Translations under genes and position numbers: made by a program
Shown: positions 22,640 to 34,142 of the stretch, one piece after another
Layout of the letters: every line of letters begins with the position of its first letter
How positions within the stretch are numbered: the first letter of the stretch is position 1
NCBI GenBank assembly: GCA_021464415.1
Contig: CM038468.1
Location: 35,886,969 to 35,950,968, forward strand
Direction of reading: 5' to 3'
Origin: Lonicera japonica
Lineage: Eukaryota; Streptophyta; Magnoliopsida; Dipsacales; Caprifoliaceae
Length of the DNA stretch: 64,000 nt
The notes under the pieces: model-generated
Database searches by the model: none
The model's input: the letters and a program-made list of their open reading frames with translations, nothing else
What the model was told of the DNA's origin: nothing

Positions 22640-23667
22640 CTAATTTACACAATTTATTTCTAAACTCTTTAAGAATTCAGAGCAGTTTTGACTTCTTGCT
22701 TGTAACAATGCCCACATTTTGTTGACATAGAGCACGAACCGTTGCTTTTATTTACGTATCAACCTTTGATACAAAAATATTATTTCTTAATCAAAAGGTT
22801 GATTTTTTCTGTGAAAATGACACACTAAACGGAAATTAAAACTCTTACATGTCCATATATTGTTAAATTTTGTTTATCCAATACATGTTTTTATTTTAAT
22901 TTTATTCTAGAATTACATGGTAAAAAGCATACCCATAATTAATAAGATGTGAGGGGTAATACCGGATGAAATCTACTTAAAAATAAAATTTGTCATAACG
23001 TGAAAATAATGATATTTCTCTTTACACAATTTTGTACTGAAGATTCGTAATTAATGGATACACTGGAGGCTTTGTAAGAATTATAATGCTATTTCTCTTT
23101 AGTGAAATATTAAATTTTAAAATGGTCATAAGAGAAATTTTGTATTTTGAATGTAGCTATCATGAGAGAAATTAATGGAAAATAAAATACTACTCGACAT
23201 GCTTAAACATATACAATTTGTATAATATGTCAGTGAAAAGAAAAAGGAAATGAGTAAAAATATAAAATATGAAATTACAAGTTTTATTCTAAATGACTGA
23301 TCTTTATTCCCATATTTTCTATACATGTGCTTAATTAATTCAAAATAAATAATAATATTTTTTTACACATGTGCGTTATTAATTCCAAATCGATAATAAT
23401 AAAATACACTAAGATATTAACTTTGGTGTGGGCTTTGTAAATATTATTTAGGGGCCACTAACTTTGGTGTGGGCTTTGTAAACATTATGTAGGGCCACTC
23501 GAATGCAGAATTGTGTGTATAGGATTGAGCCGTCTGTGGGTGGGGTGGGGTGGCTACAAAAGGGGAGTTTTAATTGAATGGAAAGCATAATTAATAAGTT
23601 AATATCAATGTAAGAGATACTACTTTTTATGCGTCTTTCTCTTACTGTACATATCACAAAATAGTTG
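22640..23667. other. Intergenic, with a small tandem duplication
   Basis: AT-rich and without a credible gene. At about 23420-23506 a unit of roughly 45 bp (ACTAACTTTGGTGTGGGC) is repeated twice in tandem. Confidence 0.5.
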
Positions 23668-23979
23668 AACCAATTTATATTACAAAATATTAAATTTGAC
23701 ACCAAAAATCTATTGATTCAATGGTTAAAAAAGATATATATTCCGGTGTGTATAAGTTCTGTGCCTTTAAATTAATTTTATGCACACATTAAAATATAAC
23801 ATCACAATCACATTAATAATGTATACACAATATTTACACACATTCACACATTTCTCTTCTTCTCTCTCCTAGCTAAGTACACTCCTACACTCAACCTCTT
23901 TTTTTCTTCCTCTCTCCCACGTGACATTCAAATCAACCTAACCTTTCTCTAACTTTTTAACCCATTTACCTCTCTCTAA

Positions 23980-24137
23980 GAGCATTCACAATGAGTAAGA
24001 TAAAATGATAAATTTACTTTACTCAAGTCACAGCGAAAGAAAATATAGGCTAAAATTTTAGCAGGTAGGGTATCAAATGAGTAAATTTATCTTATGGCTA
24101 AAATTTACACATACGAATGTGGCTCATTCGTATGACA

Positions 24138-24172
<35 letters not shown>

Positions 24173-24509
24173 CAACCTCATACGAATGTGGATCATTCGT
24201 ATGACATTTTTTTTTTTTTGATAAACCTCATACAATAATGGCTCATTCGTATGACCACTTTTTTTATTTTTATTTTTTGTGAAAAACCTCATACAATAGT
24301 GGCACATTTGTATGACTTTTTTTTTTAAACACCTCATACAATAGTGGCTCATTCGTATGAGCTCTTTTTTTTTTAGCCCATACGAATGAGCTTCATTCGT
24401 ATACATCATTTTAATTTTTTTTTTACTCTATCTGTTGTATTCTCCTCTAAAATGTAATTAAATGTATGTTAAATTTAGCCTAAATTTTTCCACTACGCTG
24501 TGAATGCTA
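23980..24509. mobile_element. Tourist-like MITE a, with a hairpin array
   Basis: Ends GAGCATTCACA and TGTGAATGCTA are inverted and flanked by TAA on both sides (23977-23979 and 24510-24512), as expected for PIF/Harbinger-type MITEs. Inside are about six short hairpins of the type CATACGAATG...CATTCGTATG (about 24110, 24180, 24228, 24290, 24334 and 24377), separated by poly-A or poly-T runs, including a long A run at about 24137-24171. Confidence 0.7.
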
Positions 24510-24512
24510 TAA

Positions 24513-24977
24513 GAGCATGTACATTAAATAGGGTAAATTGATACCTCCTTCAATGAAGAGATAAATTTAGGCTAAAATTTTGATAAATAAAATAAAGAAT
24601 AAATAAATTTACTATCTCACTAAATTTTAGTCATACGAACGTGATTCACTTGTATCATTCATATGAATTCAACTAACTCGTATTAAAATAATAAAATAAA
24701 AGTCATACAAATGTGGTTCACTCGTATGAAATCAAATGAATGAACCACATTCGTATGGCTATATATTGCATCCCCATGTAATACAAATGAGCTTCATTTG
24801 TATGAGTCATTTATGGTTCTTTTTTTTTTTTTTTTTTTTTTTCACATCAACTATACAAATGAGCTAACTTATTTCGTATAATTATTTTCTTACACCACTT
24901 GATGTGTTCTGCTTTAAAAGTTTAATTTAAAAATATTCAATTTATCATAATTTTTACGTTCTCCACTTTATATGCTC
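24513..24977. mobile_element. Tourist-like MITE b, abutting MITE a
   Basis: Ends GAGCATGTACAT and TATATGCTC with TAA at 24510-24512 and 24978-24980. The left TAA is also the right TAA of MITE a, so the two elements share one target copy. It has the same internal TAAATTGATACC and AAATTTTAGTCATACG segments as MITE c at 43614-44056, so it is the same family. Confidence 0.7.
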
Positions 24978-25389
24978 TAACTTTACTCCCCTCCAACTTT
25001 TTTACCTCTTTCCATGAATGAGAGACCAAAAACACGTCAAAATATTCTTATTATTCAATAACACGTCAAAATGACTGGAGCCATTTGAAATTTTTTTGGA
25101 ATTTTTTTTAGTTACAATAAAGACAGAGAAATTTAAACCAACCAATGATGTGGAAAATAAAAAAGGAAATCTACTAAATTGAACAGCAGCATGCGACATC
25201 TAAGCGCACAAAATCACGTAATTCAAGGAGGAGAAAACAATTGTAAATGAAACCATAAAGTACATTCCTTGTGCACTGCTTTCTACCATGTACAGCTACC
25301 GATGGGCACTATAAGATTCAGTTTAACAAATATATCTATAGATAAAAAAGGAAAAAAAATAAAAAATTAGAACTTGCTTCATCTTTCAC

Positions 25390-25790
25390 AGGAAGTAGTA
25401 TAAAATTTCAAAACCCATGCCAAAGTCTAATATTAAACCCTTTCAAATAGAAACATACAATCTTATATTAAATCCACAAATAAAAATTTCAAATCTTATA
25501 TTAAACTCATAAATAAAAACATACAATCTTATATTAAACCCACAAATAAAAACTTAAAATCTTGTATTAAACCCACAAATAAAAACATACAATCTTTTAT
25601 AATAAGTATAAAATTTCAAAACCCATGCCAAATCTAATATTAAACCCTCTAAAATAAAAAAAAAAACATACAATCTTATAAAAGAAGTATAAAATTTCAA
25701 ACCCATGCCAAATCTAATATTAAACCCTTTCAAGTAAAACATACAATCTTATATTAAACCCACAAATAAAAGCATACGATCTTATATTTT
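25390..25790. repeat. Tandem repeat in the centre of E2
   Basis: A unit of roughly 35 bp with CATACAATCTTATATTAAA and CCCACAAATAAAAA repeats imperfectly. It is interleaved with a second unit (AGTATAAAATTTCAAA, CCATGCCAAATCTAATATT), giving a higher-order pattern. No coding frame is supported. Confidence 0.7.
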
Positions 25791-26270
25791 GGAAATAAAG
25801 AGGGGTAGAGAAAGTAAGAACTTATCTTTTTTGGTGCCGAAAACAGAGACTACGAAATACCGGGGCACGGAAAATTGAAGAGGGTGGGACGGAGGCGTAA
25901 CTGGCGGAGTGGGAGTGAGCAACGTACGCGTCACCGGTTATGGAGGGAGCGTTTTTGGTCTCTCATTCATGGAAATGGATAAAAAAGTTAGAGAGAGGTA
26001 GATGGGTTAAAAGTTAGAAAGTGGTTGGGTTGATTTGAATGTCACGTGGGAGAGAGGGAGAAAAAAAGGAGGTTTGAGTGTAAAAGTGTACTTAGCTAAT
26101 GTGTGTAAATATTGTATTTATATTATCGGTGCGAGTGTAATGTGATATTTTAATGTGCGTATAAAATTAATTTAAAGGTGTAGAATTAATGTTCATTGGA
26201 ATATGTGTATTTTTAACCATTGGATCAATAAATTTTTGAAGTTAAACTTGATATTTTATAATATAAATGT

Positions 26271-27330
26271 TCTTTATCTTAACTTAATTTCTATCAAAGC
26301 ATCTCACATGCTAACATGAATTGGGTCTACAAAAAATATGGATATGTAAACATGTCTAAAAACATGGTTCTTATGTGCCATTAAAATTCTTATTTATGGT
26401 TAAGTTCTAAAAAAAATTATTTCCAATGGTATTGTCAATAAAATTGCTAGAGATAGGATAATAATATTAGCACTTTAAAAAAAATATTGTACCACTTCAA
26501 AATTATATTTACTGACAAAATTAAAAAGTATTCCAAAAGTTTCATATAAAGTGTCATATAGATGATTTTAGAAAGCCAAAATATTTTTGTGGAGTGATAA
26601 TATTATTACCCAATAAATTTTAATGAAAATAGAATTATAAATTAAAAATTAAAATATTTTAATGTTTAAAAAATGAAATATTAACGTAAAAAAATGATGT
26701 GGCACCTAAAAATTGTTTAGGAGGCCCTCTAGATTTAACAATCATTCTCATTGTCTTTTAATCTTTTTGGCCATTATCCATGTTTAGATTGTAAATGGTT
26801 TTTTAACTCATTGTGTGTGTATATATATATATATCCGTTGTTGCACTTCATTTTTTTATTTTTTTCAATTCATTGTTGCATTGAAGATATTCTCTCAGTA
26901 TATGTCCTTCATCTTCCTTTATTATTTTTGGAAAAAAAATTCTTCAATGCTACCCAAACAAATTTTTTTCATAAAAAAAGCAAAAAAGTAAGATAGCATC
27001 TCACCACATCTCTCAATTTATTTTCCAACGTCTCATAAAAATATACTATTATTCCTATTATTTTCATCTTGTTATCAAATGGAATCCAAGCGTAATTATC
27101 TTTCCTTTACTTCCAACTTTTGTATGAATATTTACTATTTAGCGCCTGCTTGGTTACAAAAATTATCCAACCTTTTCAAAATTAGTTTATCAATAAATAA
27201 TAGAATTTTAATAAATAGAGTGTTTGAAAGACTTATATGAAAAATTTTCAATGTTAAAATAAAAATATGTTCTAAATTCTATAAAGTTATTTAATGTTTT
27301 GTCAACATGCATCAATATCAGTAAAGAACG
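26271..27330. repeat. Tail of F-box unit 1
   Basis: From about 26880 the sequence matches 42715-43150 and 48640-49040 in units 2 and 3 (CTTCATCTT, TTATTTTCNAAC, GAATATTTA, AATAGAGTGTTTG, ACATGCATCAATAT). No gene is seen. The frame at 26751-26996 is not conserved in the other units. The stretch 26271-26880 is AT-rich with nothing recognisable. Confidence 0.6.
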
Positions 27331-27775
27331 TTTTATTTAATTTTCTACATTTTAGTCATTGAAATTTGAGTCAAGTTACATTTTCGTCTAGAATTTGATA
27401 CACCGTAATTTTATTTTATTTTTAAACTATGTGGCACATTGCTTTTTCGTCCAAATGAAATGGACCAAAACAAGATTAGATAAAACTACAACTTGGCTCA
27501 AACTTTGAGGATCAAATGTAAAAAATTATTAGGGACCAAAACAAAAGATAATTTTAAAATTAATATATGGTTGTGTACTACCATCATAAAAAGCCACGCA
27601 ATTCAAAAATAAATGAACGTTTGAATTAACAAATGTAATCTTAATCAATTTAAAATTAACAAATTTTTAAAATATAACAATATATTAATTGATGCAATCA
27701 AATGGGCCCATAATAAATATCTAACCTCTTAATTTAAATTGTATATTAGCTTTGTGCATATTAATTTTGAGGTTA

Positions 27776-27896
27776 ATGTGGGGGATCGTTCCATTTAGCA
27801 GGAGGTCCCGTGTTTGAATCTCCAAGTGTAAATTCCTGCAGAGTAGCGCTAGGCTCAATTTTGCTACAAATTTAGAATTGAACAAAAAAAAGCAAT
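27776..27896 (+). mobile_element. SINE 1 with a near-perfect target duplication
   Basis: Flanked by TTAATTTTGAGGTTA (27761-27775) and TTAATTTTTAGGTTA (27897-27911), one mismatch in 15. It contains a tRNA B-box-like segment (GTGTTTGAATCTCC) and ends with an A-rich tail (AACAAAAAAAAG). The A box is less clear (GATCGTTCCATTTAGC). The structure fits a tRNA-derived SINE. Confidence 0.6.
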
Positions 27897-27976
27897 TTAA
27901 TTTTTAGGTTATACTATACTAATACAATATTGATTTGACTCAATATTGGTATATATATAGATGGGCAAGCTTTGAT

Positions 27977-28252
27977 ATCAAAAAAGACAGTTGAAGCAGT
28001 AGACAAAGAGAAAGAGTCAATCTCTTTCAATTTTCTTGAAGGGGACATCATGAAAATATTCAAGACATATAAGCTCAAACTCAACCTAATCAAGAACCTG
28101 AAGGCAATTTTCTCAAATGGACTATTGTGTATGAAAAGTTAGAGGATGAGGATATCCAAGCATTTCTAGGTGCATTCGAGAAATTTATACATCGCTAGAT
28201 TAATGAAATTGACGCGTACTATGTTCACGCGCAGGCACAAGGTCATATTTAA
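27977..28252 (+). pseudogene. MLP/Bet v 1-like gene fragment, broken
   Basis: From about 27989 the plus strand encodes VEAVDKEKESISFNFLEGDI then MKIFKTYKLKL. After a +1 shift near 28097 it encodes EPEGNFLKWTIVYEKLEDED, and further on NEIDAYYVHAQ. This order resembles the second exon of major latex protein-like (Bet v 1 superfamily) proteins, including the segments KxxEGDxM and KWTxxYEKL. A frameshift and an in-frame stop (IHR then stop) make it non-functional. The first exon was not found. Family assignment is from memory of the domain pattern. Confidence 0.55.
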
Positions 28253-29929
28253 GACTACGCGCATACTCAATCTTACTTTGTTTTAATAGTGAAATATATA
28301 TTTTCATAGTTGTTGTTTGTTTTGGCGATATGGCCGCATTACGTTGACAATAAATCAGGTATCATAATTCATCGCTTTAACAAATGTTATGTATGTATTT
28401 GATAATAAAAGCTCATGGTTGAAGTCATGTTGGTAGTTTGGCTCTTTCTTAAGATGCTACTTGTTTTAATTTATTTATTTATTTTTGCAATAGTTTTCTT
28501 TTTTATTTTTGATTTTCGGTTTCAGTTTATTTTCTTCCTTTCGAGGGTTAAACTTTTACCTCCCTTTATGTCGTGTACGCATGTGGATGTGGATGGCTAT
28601 TTAAATCTATCTTTAATTATTTTTTATAATATTTCTCTTTAGTGCATACATCTCAAGGTAAAAATTAAATAATATAAATAAAACCTTATCTTTGAAGTAA
28701 TAGTGGGTCTAAAATTACAACATTGATAGCTACATTGTTTTAACTATTTTTTAATATATATAATTCACAGATACTCTTAGTGTAATTTTTACAATCGATA
28801 GTATGAGACATACCGAATAAAATTGATATTGAAAGCACTATAAGACATACCAGCAATATAGGGACTGCATCTTTTAAATTTTACGGTCATGAACAACATC
28901 CTTTAAAACTTTGGTTAAAGATGCATATGCCCCTATTTTTTACGTTATGTTAAATATTATGTTTTTAGTTTATTACATTCAAATCTCGTATATTTTGAAA
29001 AATTAGACTATTTTCTCACGCAGTTTAAAATATTCATATTTTATTTTTTTTGTAAGATTCAAATTTCGATTATGTTTTTTGGTAGTTGTTCAGTGCTAAG
29101 AATGGTATTTCCTACAAATTTTGATTTTCAAGGAACAATTATCTTCTCTTTCTTCCCCTCCCCCACCCCCAACATTCGAGGTTCTTTTTTCTTTTTTTTT
29201 TCCAAATCATAACTTTGGAAAATAGGAAAGTCAAAACTGAAATTCAATTAATTTCATAGAAGTTATTTTATTTCCAATCCAATTTTACTATGAAATACGT
29301 ACATATACTTAATTATATACATATACTTAATATTATAGATTCAATTAATTCTATTGCGTATATATTAATAATAGTATGTCAAGTTGATCTATCAAATTGC
29401 AATAATGCAGCTACACAACACGGGGAGTAAAAATATTATTTTTTAGGTTAGGTTGATCAACGAATTGATTAATGTAGTGACAAAAAATATTAAAAAAGAT
29501 TCGATTTTGAGATTCGAGGATCAAATGCACAAATTATTGAGAATTAAATAGCACTATAATAAGTTATTTAATTGATGTGTCCCTTATCACGTTGTGCATA
29601 TATATATTATACATAGTTTTTTGTCGGTCAGTGGGCGTAAAAGTTGGTAAATTGATTTTAAGTTATTAATAATTCAACAGGAATCTTTGAAATGGTGAAC
29701 TCTTTCTAAATTAATAATAGATTTTGAGCGATTCTAATTTCATGTTATAAAATTAGAATTGGGGTATGATTTTAAATTTTTATTATTTTAATAGATTAGA
29801 ATATTACAATTTTGAAATTCTGCAAAATTCTAAAAAATTAAATTCTATGAAGACATGAAAGTTTTCAATTTGAATTGTCATTGAATCATAAAAGAAAAAA
29901 ACTCACTCTCAATTTGAATTGTCTACCTT
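28253..29929. other. Intergenic, no gene seen
   Basis: AT-rich sequence with poly-T patches. The frame at 28415-28642 is hydrophobic by base composition and has no recognisable domain. No transposon ends with paired inverted or direct repeats were found. Confidence 0.45.
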
Positions 29930-30490
29930 AGCACGTGGGTGTCACTCACAGAATGAAGCCAAACTGATAACAGAGAAAGAGAGAATTCGAGTAGAGATGA
30001 GTGTGTTGTGTTAAGAGTGTTGTGTTGTGTGAAATGATATCTCAAAGCCTTCAATTTATAAGAGGGGGGAGGGGGTGAGCCTTTGTATTAATTCATGCAT
30101 TAATCAAAAACCGTTTTTTAGTGTTAATTACAACAATTAAACAAAAACCGTTTTCAAGATTTAATACGAATTAATACAAATGTTTTGAATTTTAAATCTC
30201 TCACTAAGAGAAATTTAAATAAAAAAAGGGGCTGTTTATTTTCGGAGCGACATTCATGTCTGCAGGCGCACACAAGATAAGCTTGTGTCAGGCCAAATTC
30301 AGTCCGTGGTTTGCACCCCCCTGCGCCTAGGTGCGCAAGAGAGGGCCTTATTTTTCTTAGAAGCTTATAAGCTAGTGAAATGTTATACTTTATAAACTCA
30401 TAAATTTTTTCCCAAAATTCCAATGTGGAACTTAACCTTTCCCATTCCATTTTTTATCTCAATTTCTTATTCATCCCATACCCGTTTTGA
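29930..30490 (-). mobile_element. Probable solo LTR or LTR fragment
   Basis: Read on the minus strand, it starts near GGTTAAGTTCCACATTGGAA and AAAAATTTATGAG. It continues through a GC-rich patch with GCGCACCTAGGCGCAGG to a TATA-like CTTATAAATTGAAGG (about 30050-30064). An ACAACACAACACTC leader and CTCTCTTTCTC follow. That layout (upstream region, TATA box, leader) is typical of a plant LTR. Paired LTRs, a primer site and a target duplication were not found, so the borders are approximate. Confidence 0.4.
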
Positions 30491-31453
30491 GCATACAAAT
30501 ATACAATCTCGATGTACTCTCAGAGGAGAACACGAATTTATTTCTTTCTTTCGCAACCGAGTGTGAAATCCAGTTTAAAATTATCCTCAAAATGGCTCAA
30601 AATTGACTTTAATGTCCATTTTTCCAACAATATATATATATATATATATACATTATATACTATTTATATGCATGTATATATATTGACGGCAATGGACGGC
30701 TTCAAAAAATTCTCTTTAGAATTTGAAATAAATTCTACAAATTAGCCAAACAAAAAATTTAAAATTCTAATAGAGTTCTAAATGAAAATTATATTCAATT
30801 CAAACAATAATATTGTAATCCTATGGCATTGTAATCTTTAGAATTGTAATAACATAAAATTACAATTCATAGAGAATTTCAAAACCGTGTAACTAAACGC
30901 ACCATTAATTTTTTTCCCTCTTTTTTTATTTGTCACGTATTTCCAAACTTACCCTAAAACTAAAATAATATGTATTTGGGAATCTAATTGTTCTTGACCA
31001 TAAGTGTTTCTAGCTAAAATTTTTTTTTTGTAGTATAAAAACAATTCACTTACTTAAAATTAAACACGGATAGCCATTATAAGTTTTATTTTTGGCAAAG
31101 TTAAAAGTTGAATATAACCAATAACCACACTAATATTAACTTTAATCGATAATTAATCATGTCTTGTACTATGTGTTGCAATGAACACTCTACAAATAAT
31201 TTGTACATATTCTTCAAATTGAATTATTGACCTTACAAAAATTAAGTAAAAATAAGTATAGTAATTATATGGTTATAAATATCAGATTAATTTAAAATTT
31301 TGCACACTTGATAAACAAAATAAAAATAACTTATATAATGATATAATTGATAAATTGTAAAACTGAGAAAAAAGATCGATTACAAGTAAATAGACAATTA
31401 AAAAAAACTACTCTCGTGGAAACTAAACACCTTTGAAAGTGTTAGATAAATTA
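30491..31453. other. Intergenic, no gene seen
   Basis: AT-rich. An AT microsatellite occurs at about 30632-30649. No conserved frame or transposon end was recognised. Confidence 0.45.
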
Positions 31454-31458
31454 CAAGT

Positions 31459-31642
31459 TGTAGAATTTGAATTAGATATGGTCCACTACCATCACCGATA
31501 CTGTCCCCGACTTAACCACATATCACTAGGTGCGAGGTTTTTAACTCAAAGGTCCTCGGTTATATCAGAGGTGAACTACTTACTTTTTAGTCACATGTTT
31601 TTCTTTTATATTTTCGATGTGGGATCTTATTATTCCCCAACA
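31459..31642 (-). repeat. Element D LTR, left copy
   Basis: Starts TGTAGAATTTGAA and ends TTCCCCAACA on the plus strand. Pairs with 33725-33909 with scattered differences. Confidence 0.92.
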
Positions 31643-33724
31643 TGTCCCCTCACAAGCGACCCACATATCGAATCGCACGGGTAACCCAATTCCCACATCG
31701 AGAATTGGTAAATTCGGGAGCCAACGCCACCCTTTTCGAAGAGTCCCGGAGACAACACCATTCTTTTCGAAGGCCCAGTATTCATAGCCCAAGCGGACGT
31801 GAATTGGAATATAATCTTCCTCTGATACCATGTATACCTCCTCTTCCAAATCCTTATGCAAGAATGTATTCTTCACATCAAATTGTTGTAGTGGCTAGTC
31901 CAGATTTGTTGTTAAAGAGAGTAAGACACGCACTATATTAATTTTTGCCATTGGTGCAAATGTCTCTAGATAGTCGATTCCATGTGTCTAGGTATAGCCT
32001 TTTGCTACTAGTCTCGCTTTGTATCTTGATGGTTCCATATGCCTTATATTTCATCGTATACACCCATTTGCAACCAACAAGCCTCTTTCCGAGTAGCAAC
32101 TCAATTATATCCCATGCACCATTCTTCTTCAAGGATCTCATCTCCTCGTCCATAGCTTCTTTCCATGTTGGATCGTTCAAGACTTCCTGCACATTGTTAG
32201 GAATAGATACAGAGGATAACTGATTTACAAATAACTTATTCGATTCAGACATTCTATCATAAGACACATAGTTACTCATGGGATATTTGGCTTTGTTGGT
32301 GAGATCAGGTTCATATGCGAGTTTAGGAATACCTCTATTGTTTCAGGGAGGGAGTTACTTTCTAGGAGGTTCAGGAGAAGCTACTTGATATTCAGACGCA
32401 TGTGTGTCAAAGAGAGACGATCTGTTATTTGTGTCAGGCGAAGGCTGGTAAGCTTAGACTTGGCGAACTTGACGGCGGAGATCGCGACCCATGCAATGAA
32501 TCATTAGTTCAAGTTGGCAGTGAATCCGGTTCTAATGGCTGTGGATAACTCAGTGAGTTTGAAAATGGCGGTGAGACCTTGACTTGAATTAGCTCGTTGC
32601 CATTACTACAATCAAAAGTCTGAACTTCACTCTAGTTCTCTCCTTGAAGTTCAGTCTGCTGAAAGTGCATCTCTCCTTCATGAAATACGACATCTTTAGT
32701 AACGTATATTTTTCGTGACGGAGGATGATAACAACAATATCTTTTTTAATTAGATGCGTAGCCCACATATACAAACTTGAGTGCACATGCTTCAAACTTG
32801 TTCCGGTGTTTTTTGGGTAAGTGAACAAATGCAGTACAACCAAATATTCGTGGAGGCAAATTTGATTATTTAGGAACCAAAATTGCTTTATGGAGAAGAT
32901 CGAATGGTGTTTGAAAGTCAAGAATTGCTGACGGAATATGGTTGATTGAATATACAACAAATGAGAGAGCTTCACCCTAGTAAGACACCGGAGCATTAGC
33001 CCCAAGTAATAATGCCCGGACTATTTCTAGCAAATGGCGATTCTTCCTTTCTGCAACCCCATTTTGTTGAGTGACCAGTTTGTCCACAAATCGAACAAGG
33101 AGGATATTGAGACTTACTTCCTCAATCCTTTGATTGCGAGTCGCGAGTTTGGTTTGCTTGATTCTGCCAATTCGAGGTCTTTCGGAGCTAATCTTGATTG
33201 TTCTGTGGACACGGTTGCTAGCTACTATGGCAGCAACATCGGTATTAGCAAAATTACTATTCATAGTTTTCCGCCTGAGATCTGCTCGACGAACCAGTGC
33301 ATATGTTTCTTCTAATTCTGGAATAGGATATTTTTCGTAAGATTTCACCATGGATCTGTTCAAGTTTGTTGTCTAGACTGGCAAGGAATATGTGGACTCT
33401 TAAACGCTAAATTGACTTTCTGAAAGATTCGATATCATTCGGACTTTCCATAACTACTTTATCGCGATGATCTAATAGCTCCCCATAATACTGAAAAAAG
33501 GATTTGCCACTTTGTTTAGCCGTAAACGCCATGTGATTCAAGGTAAAAACTTGTAATTCGTCAGCTCCATCATAAAAGGATTTAGATAGAGACTTCTAGA
33601 TTTCTCGTGCACTAGGAATCCGAATATATCGCTTCATAATCTCTGGTTTCATGGACATCATAATCCATCTTTTCACCTTCTGATTGTCTGGATACCACGT
33701 TTCATATTCTGGAGTTCACTACCA
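31643..33724 (-). pseudogene. Element D gag-pol remnant
   Basis: On the minus strand the order is as follows. A copia gag segment (about 33640-33080) includes MVKSYEKYPIPELEETYALV and RRADLRRKTMN. It is joined in frame to integrase TQQNGVAERKNRHLLEI (catalytic E) and the integrase C-terminus (frame 33005-32589). The RT N-terminus follows with DPTWKEAMDEEMRSLKKNGA and GCKWVYTMKYKA (32279-31938). An RT fragment LHKDLEEEVYM sits at about 31860-31828. Zinc knuckle, protease, early integrase and most of RT/RNase H are absent, and stops are frequent. Confidence 0.85.
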
Positions 33725-33909
33725 TGTAGAATTTGAACTTGATATAGTCCATTACCATCACCGATACTGTCCCCGACTTAACCACTTATCACTAGGTGCG
33801 AAGTTTTTAACTCAAAAGGCCTCGGTTATATTTAAGGTGGACCACTTACTTTTTAGTCACATGTTTTTCTTTTATATTTTTCGATGTGGAATCTTGTTAT
33901 TCTTCAACA
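33725..33909 (-). repeat. Element D LTR, right copy (5' LTR)
   Basis: Starts TGTAGAATTTGAA and ends TTCTTCAACA on the plus strand, followed by CAAGT. The sequence just inside, read on the minus strand (TGGTAGTGAACTCC), is a poor match to the usual TGGTATCAGAG primer site. Confidence 0.92.
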
Positions 33910-34047
33910 CAAGTGAGAACCGGAAGAAATAAATTTTAAACCTTTATTGATTTTATTTAGTGTATTAGTTTCTGCTTCAACTTTAATCCTTATACTTTCC
34001 AAGGGAAATAAATGAACTGAGTTAACCATATTGTTGCTTGAGAATTA

Positions 34048-34128
34048 ATCCTATGGGGTTGGCCTAATGGTTCTGTGAGGGACGATAAATTTAAGGAGAT
34101 CTCGTATCCAAATCTCTTAGAAGGATTA
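34048..34128 (+). mobile_element. SINE 2, short, with 14-bp target duplication
   Basis: Flanked by TTGCTTGAGAATTA at 34034-34047 and 34129-34142, a perfect match. The 81-bp insert has an A-box-like TTGGCCTAATGG and, about 45 bp later, a B-box-like ATCTCGTATCCAAATCTC. The body is very short, so this may be a SINE head with a minimal tail. Confidence 0.65.
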
Positions 34129-34142
34129 TTGCTTGAGAATTA

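Larger units (their letters stand above)
23668..26270. mobile_element. Long-TIR element E2 with two nested MITEs
   Basis: The left arm (23668-23976 plus 24981-25070) is the reverse complement of the right arm (about 25925-26270). Shared words include TTAATTTTATGCACACATTA, CCCACGTGACATTCAAATCA, TTAACCCATTTACCTCTCT and CATGAATGAGAGACCAAAAA. The ends read TATATTAYAAAATAT. The left arm is split by two adjacent Tourist-like MITEs. The centre carries a tandem repeat (25390-25790). No transposase was seen, so it is non-autonomous. The superfamily is uncertain; long arms suggest MULE-like. Confidence 0.65.
31459..33909 (-). mobile_element. Short Ty1/copia element D, internally deleted
   Basis: Direct LTRs of about 184 bp (31459-31642 and 33725-33909) with TG...CA ends, flanked by the 5-bp duplication CAAGT (31454-31458 and 33910-33914). 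Total length is only 2451 bp. The minus strand carries part of gag, a jump to mid-integrase, the linker, and the start of RT, then ends. It can no longer move on its own. Confidence 0.92.

Noticed and set aside
24110..24405. CRISPR-like repeat-spacer array
   Set aside because: Plant DNA inside a MITE; the spacers are homopolymers, the repeats are hairpins of variable length and no cas genes are present.
24098..24409. Minus-strand frame with repeated MSHYCMRC-like segments
   Set aside because: Produced by the hairpin array and poly-T runs in MITE a; not a cysteine-rich protein gene.
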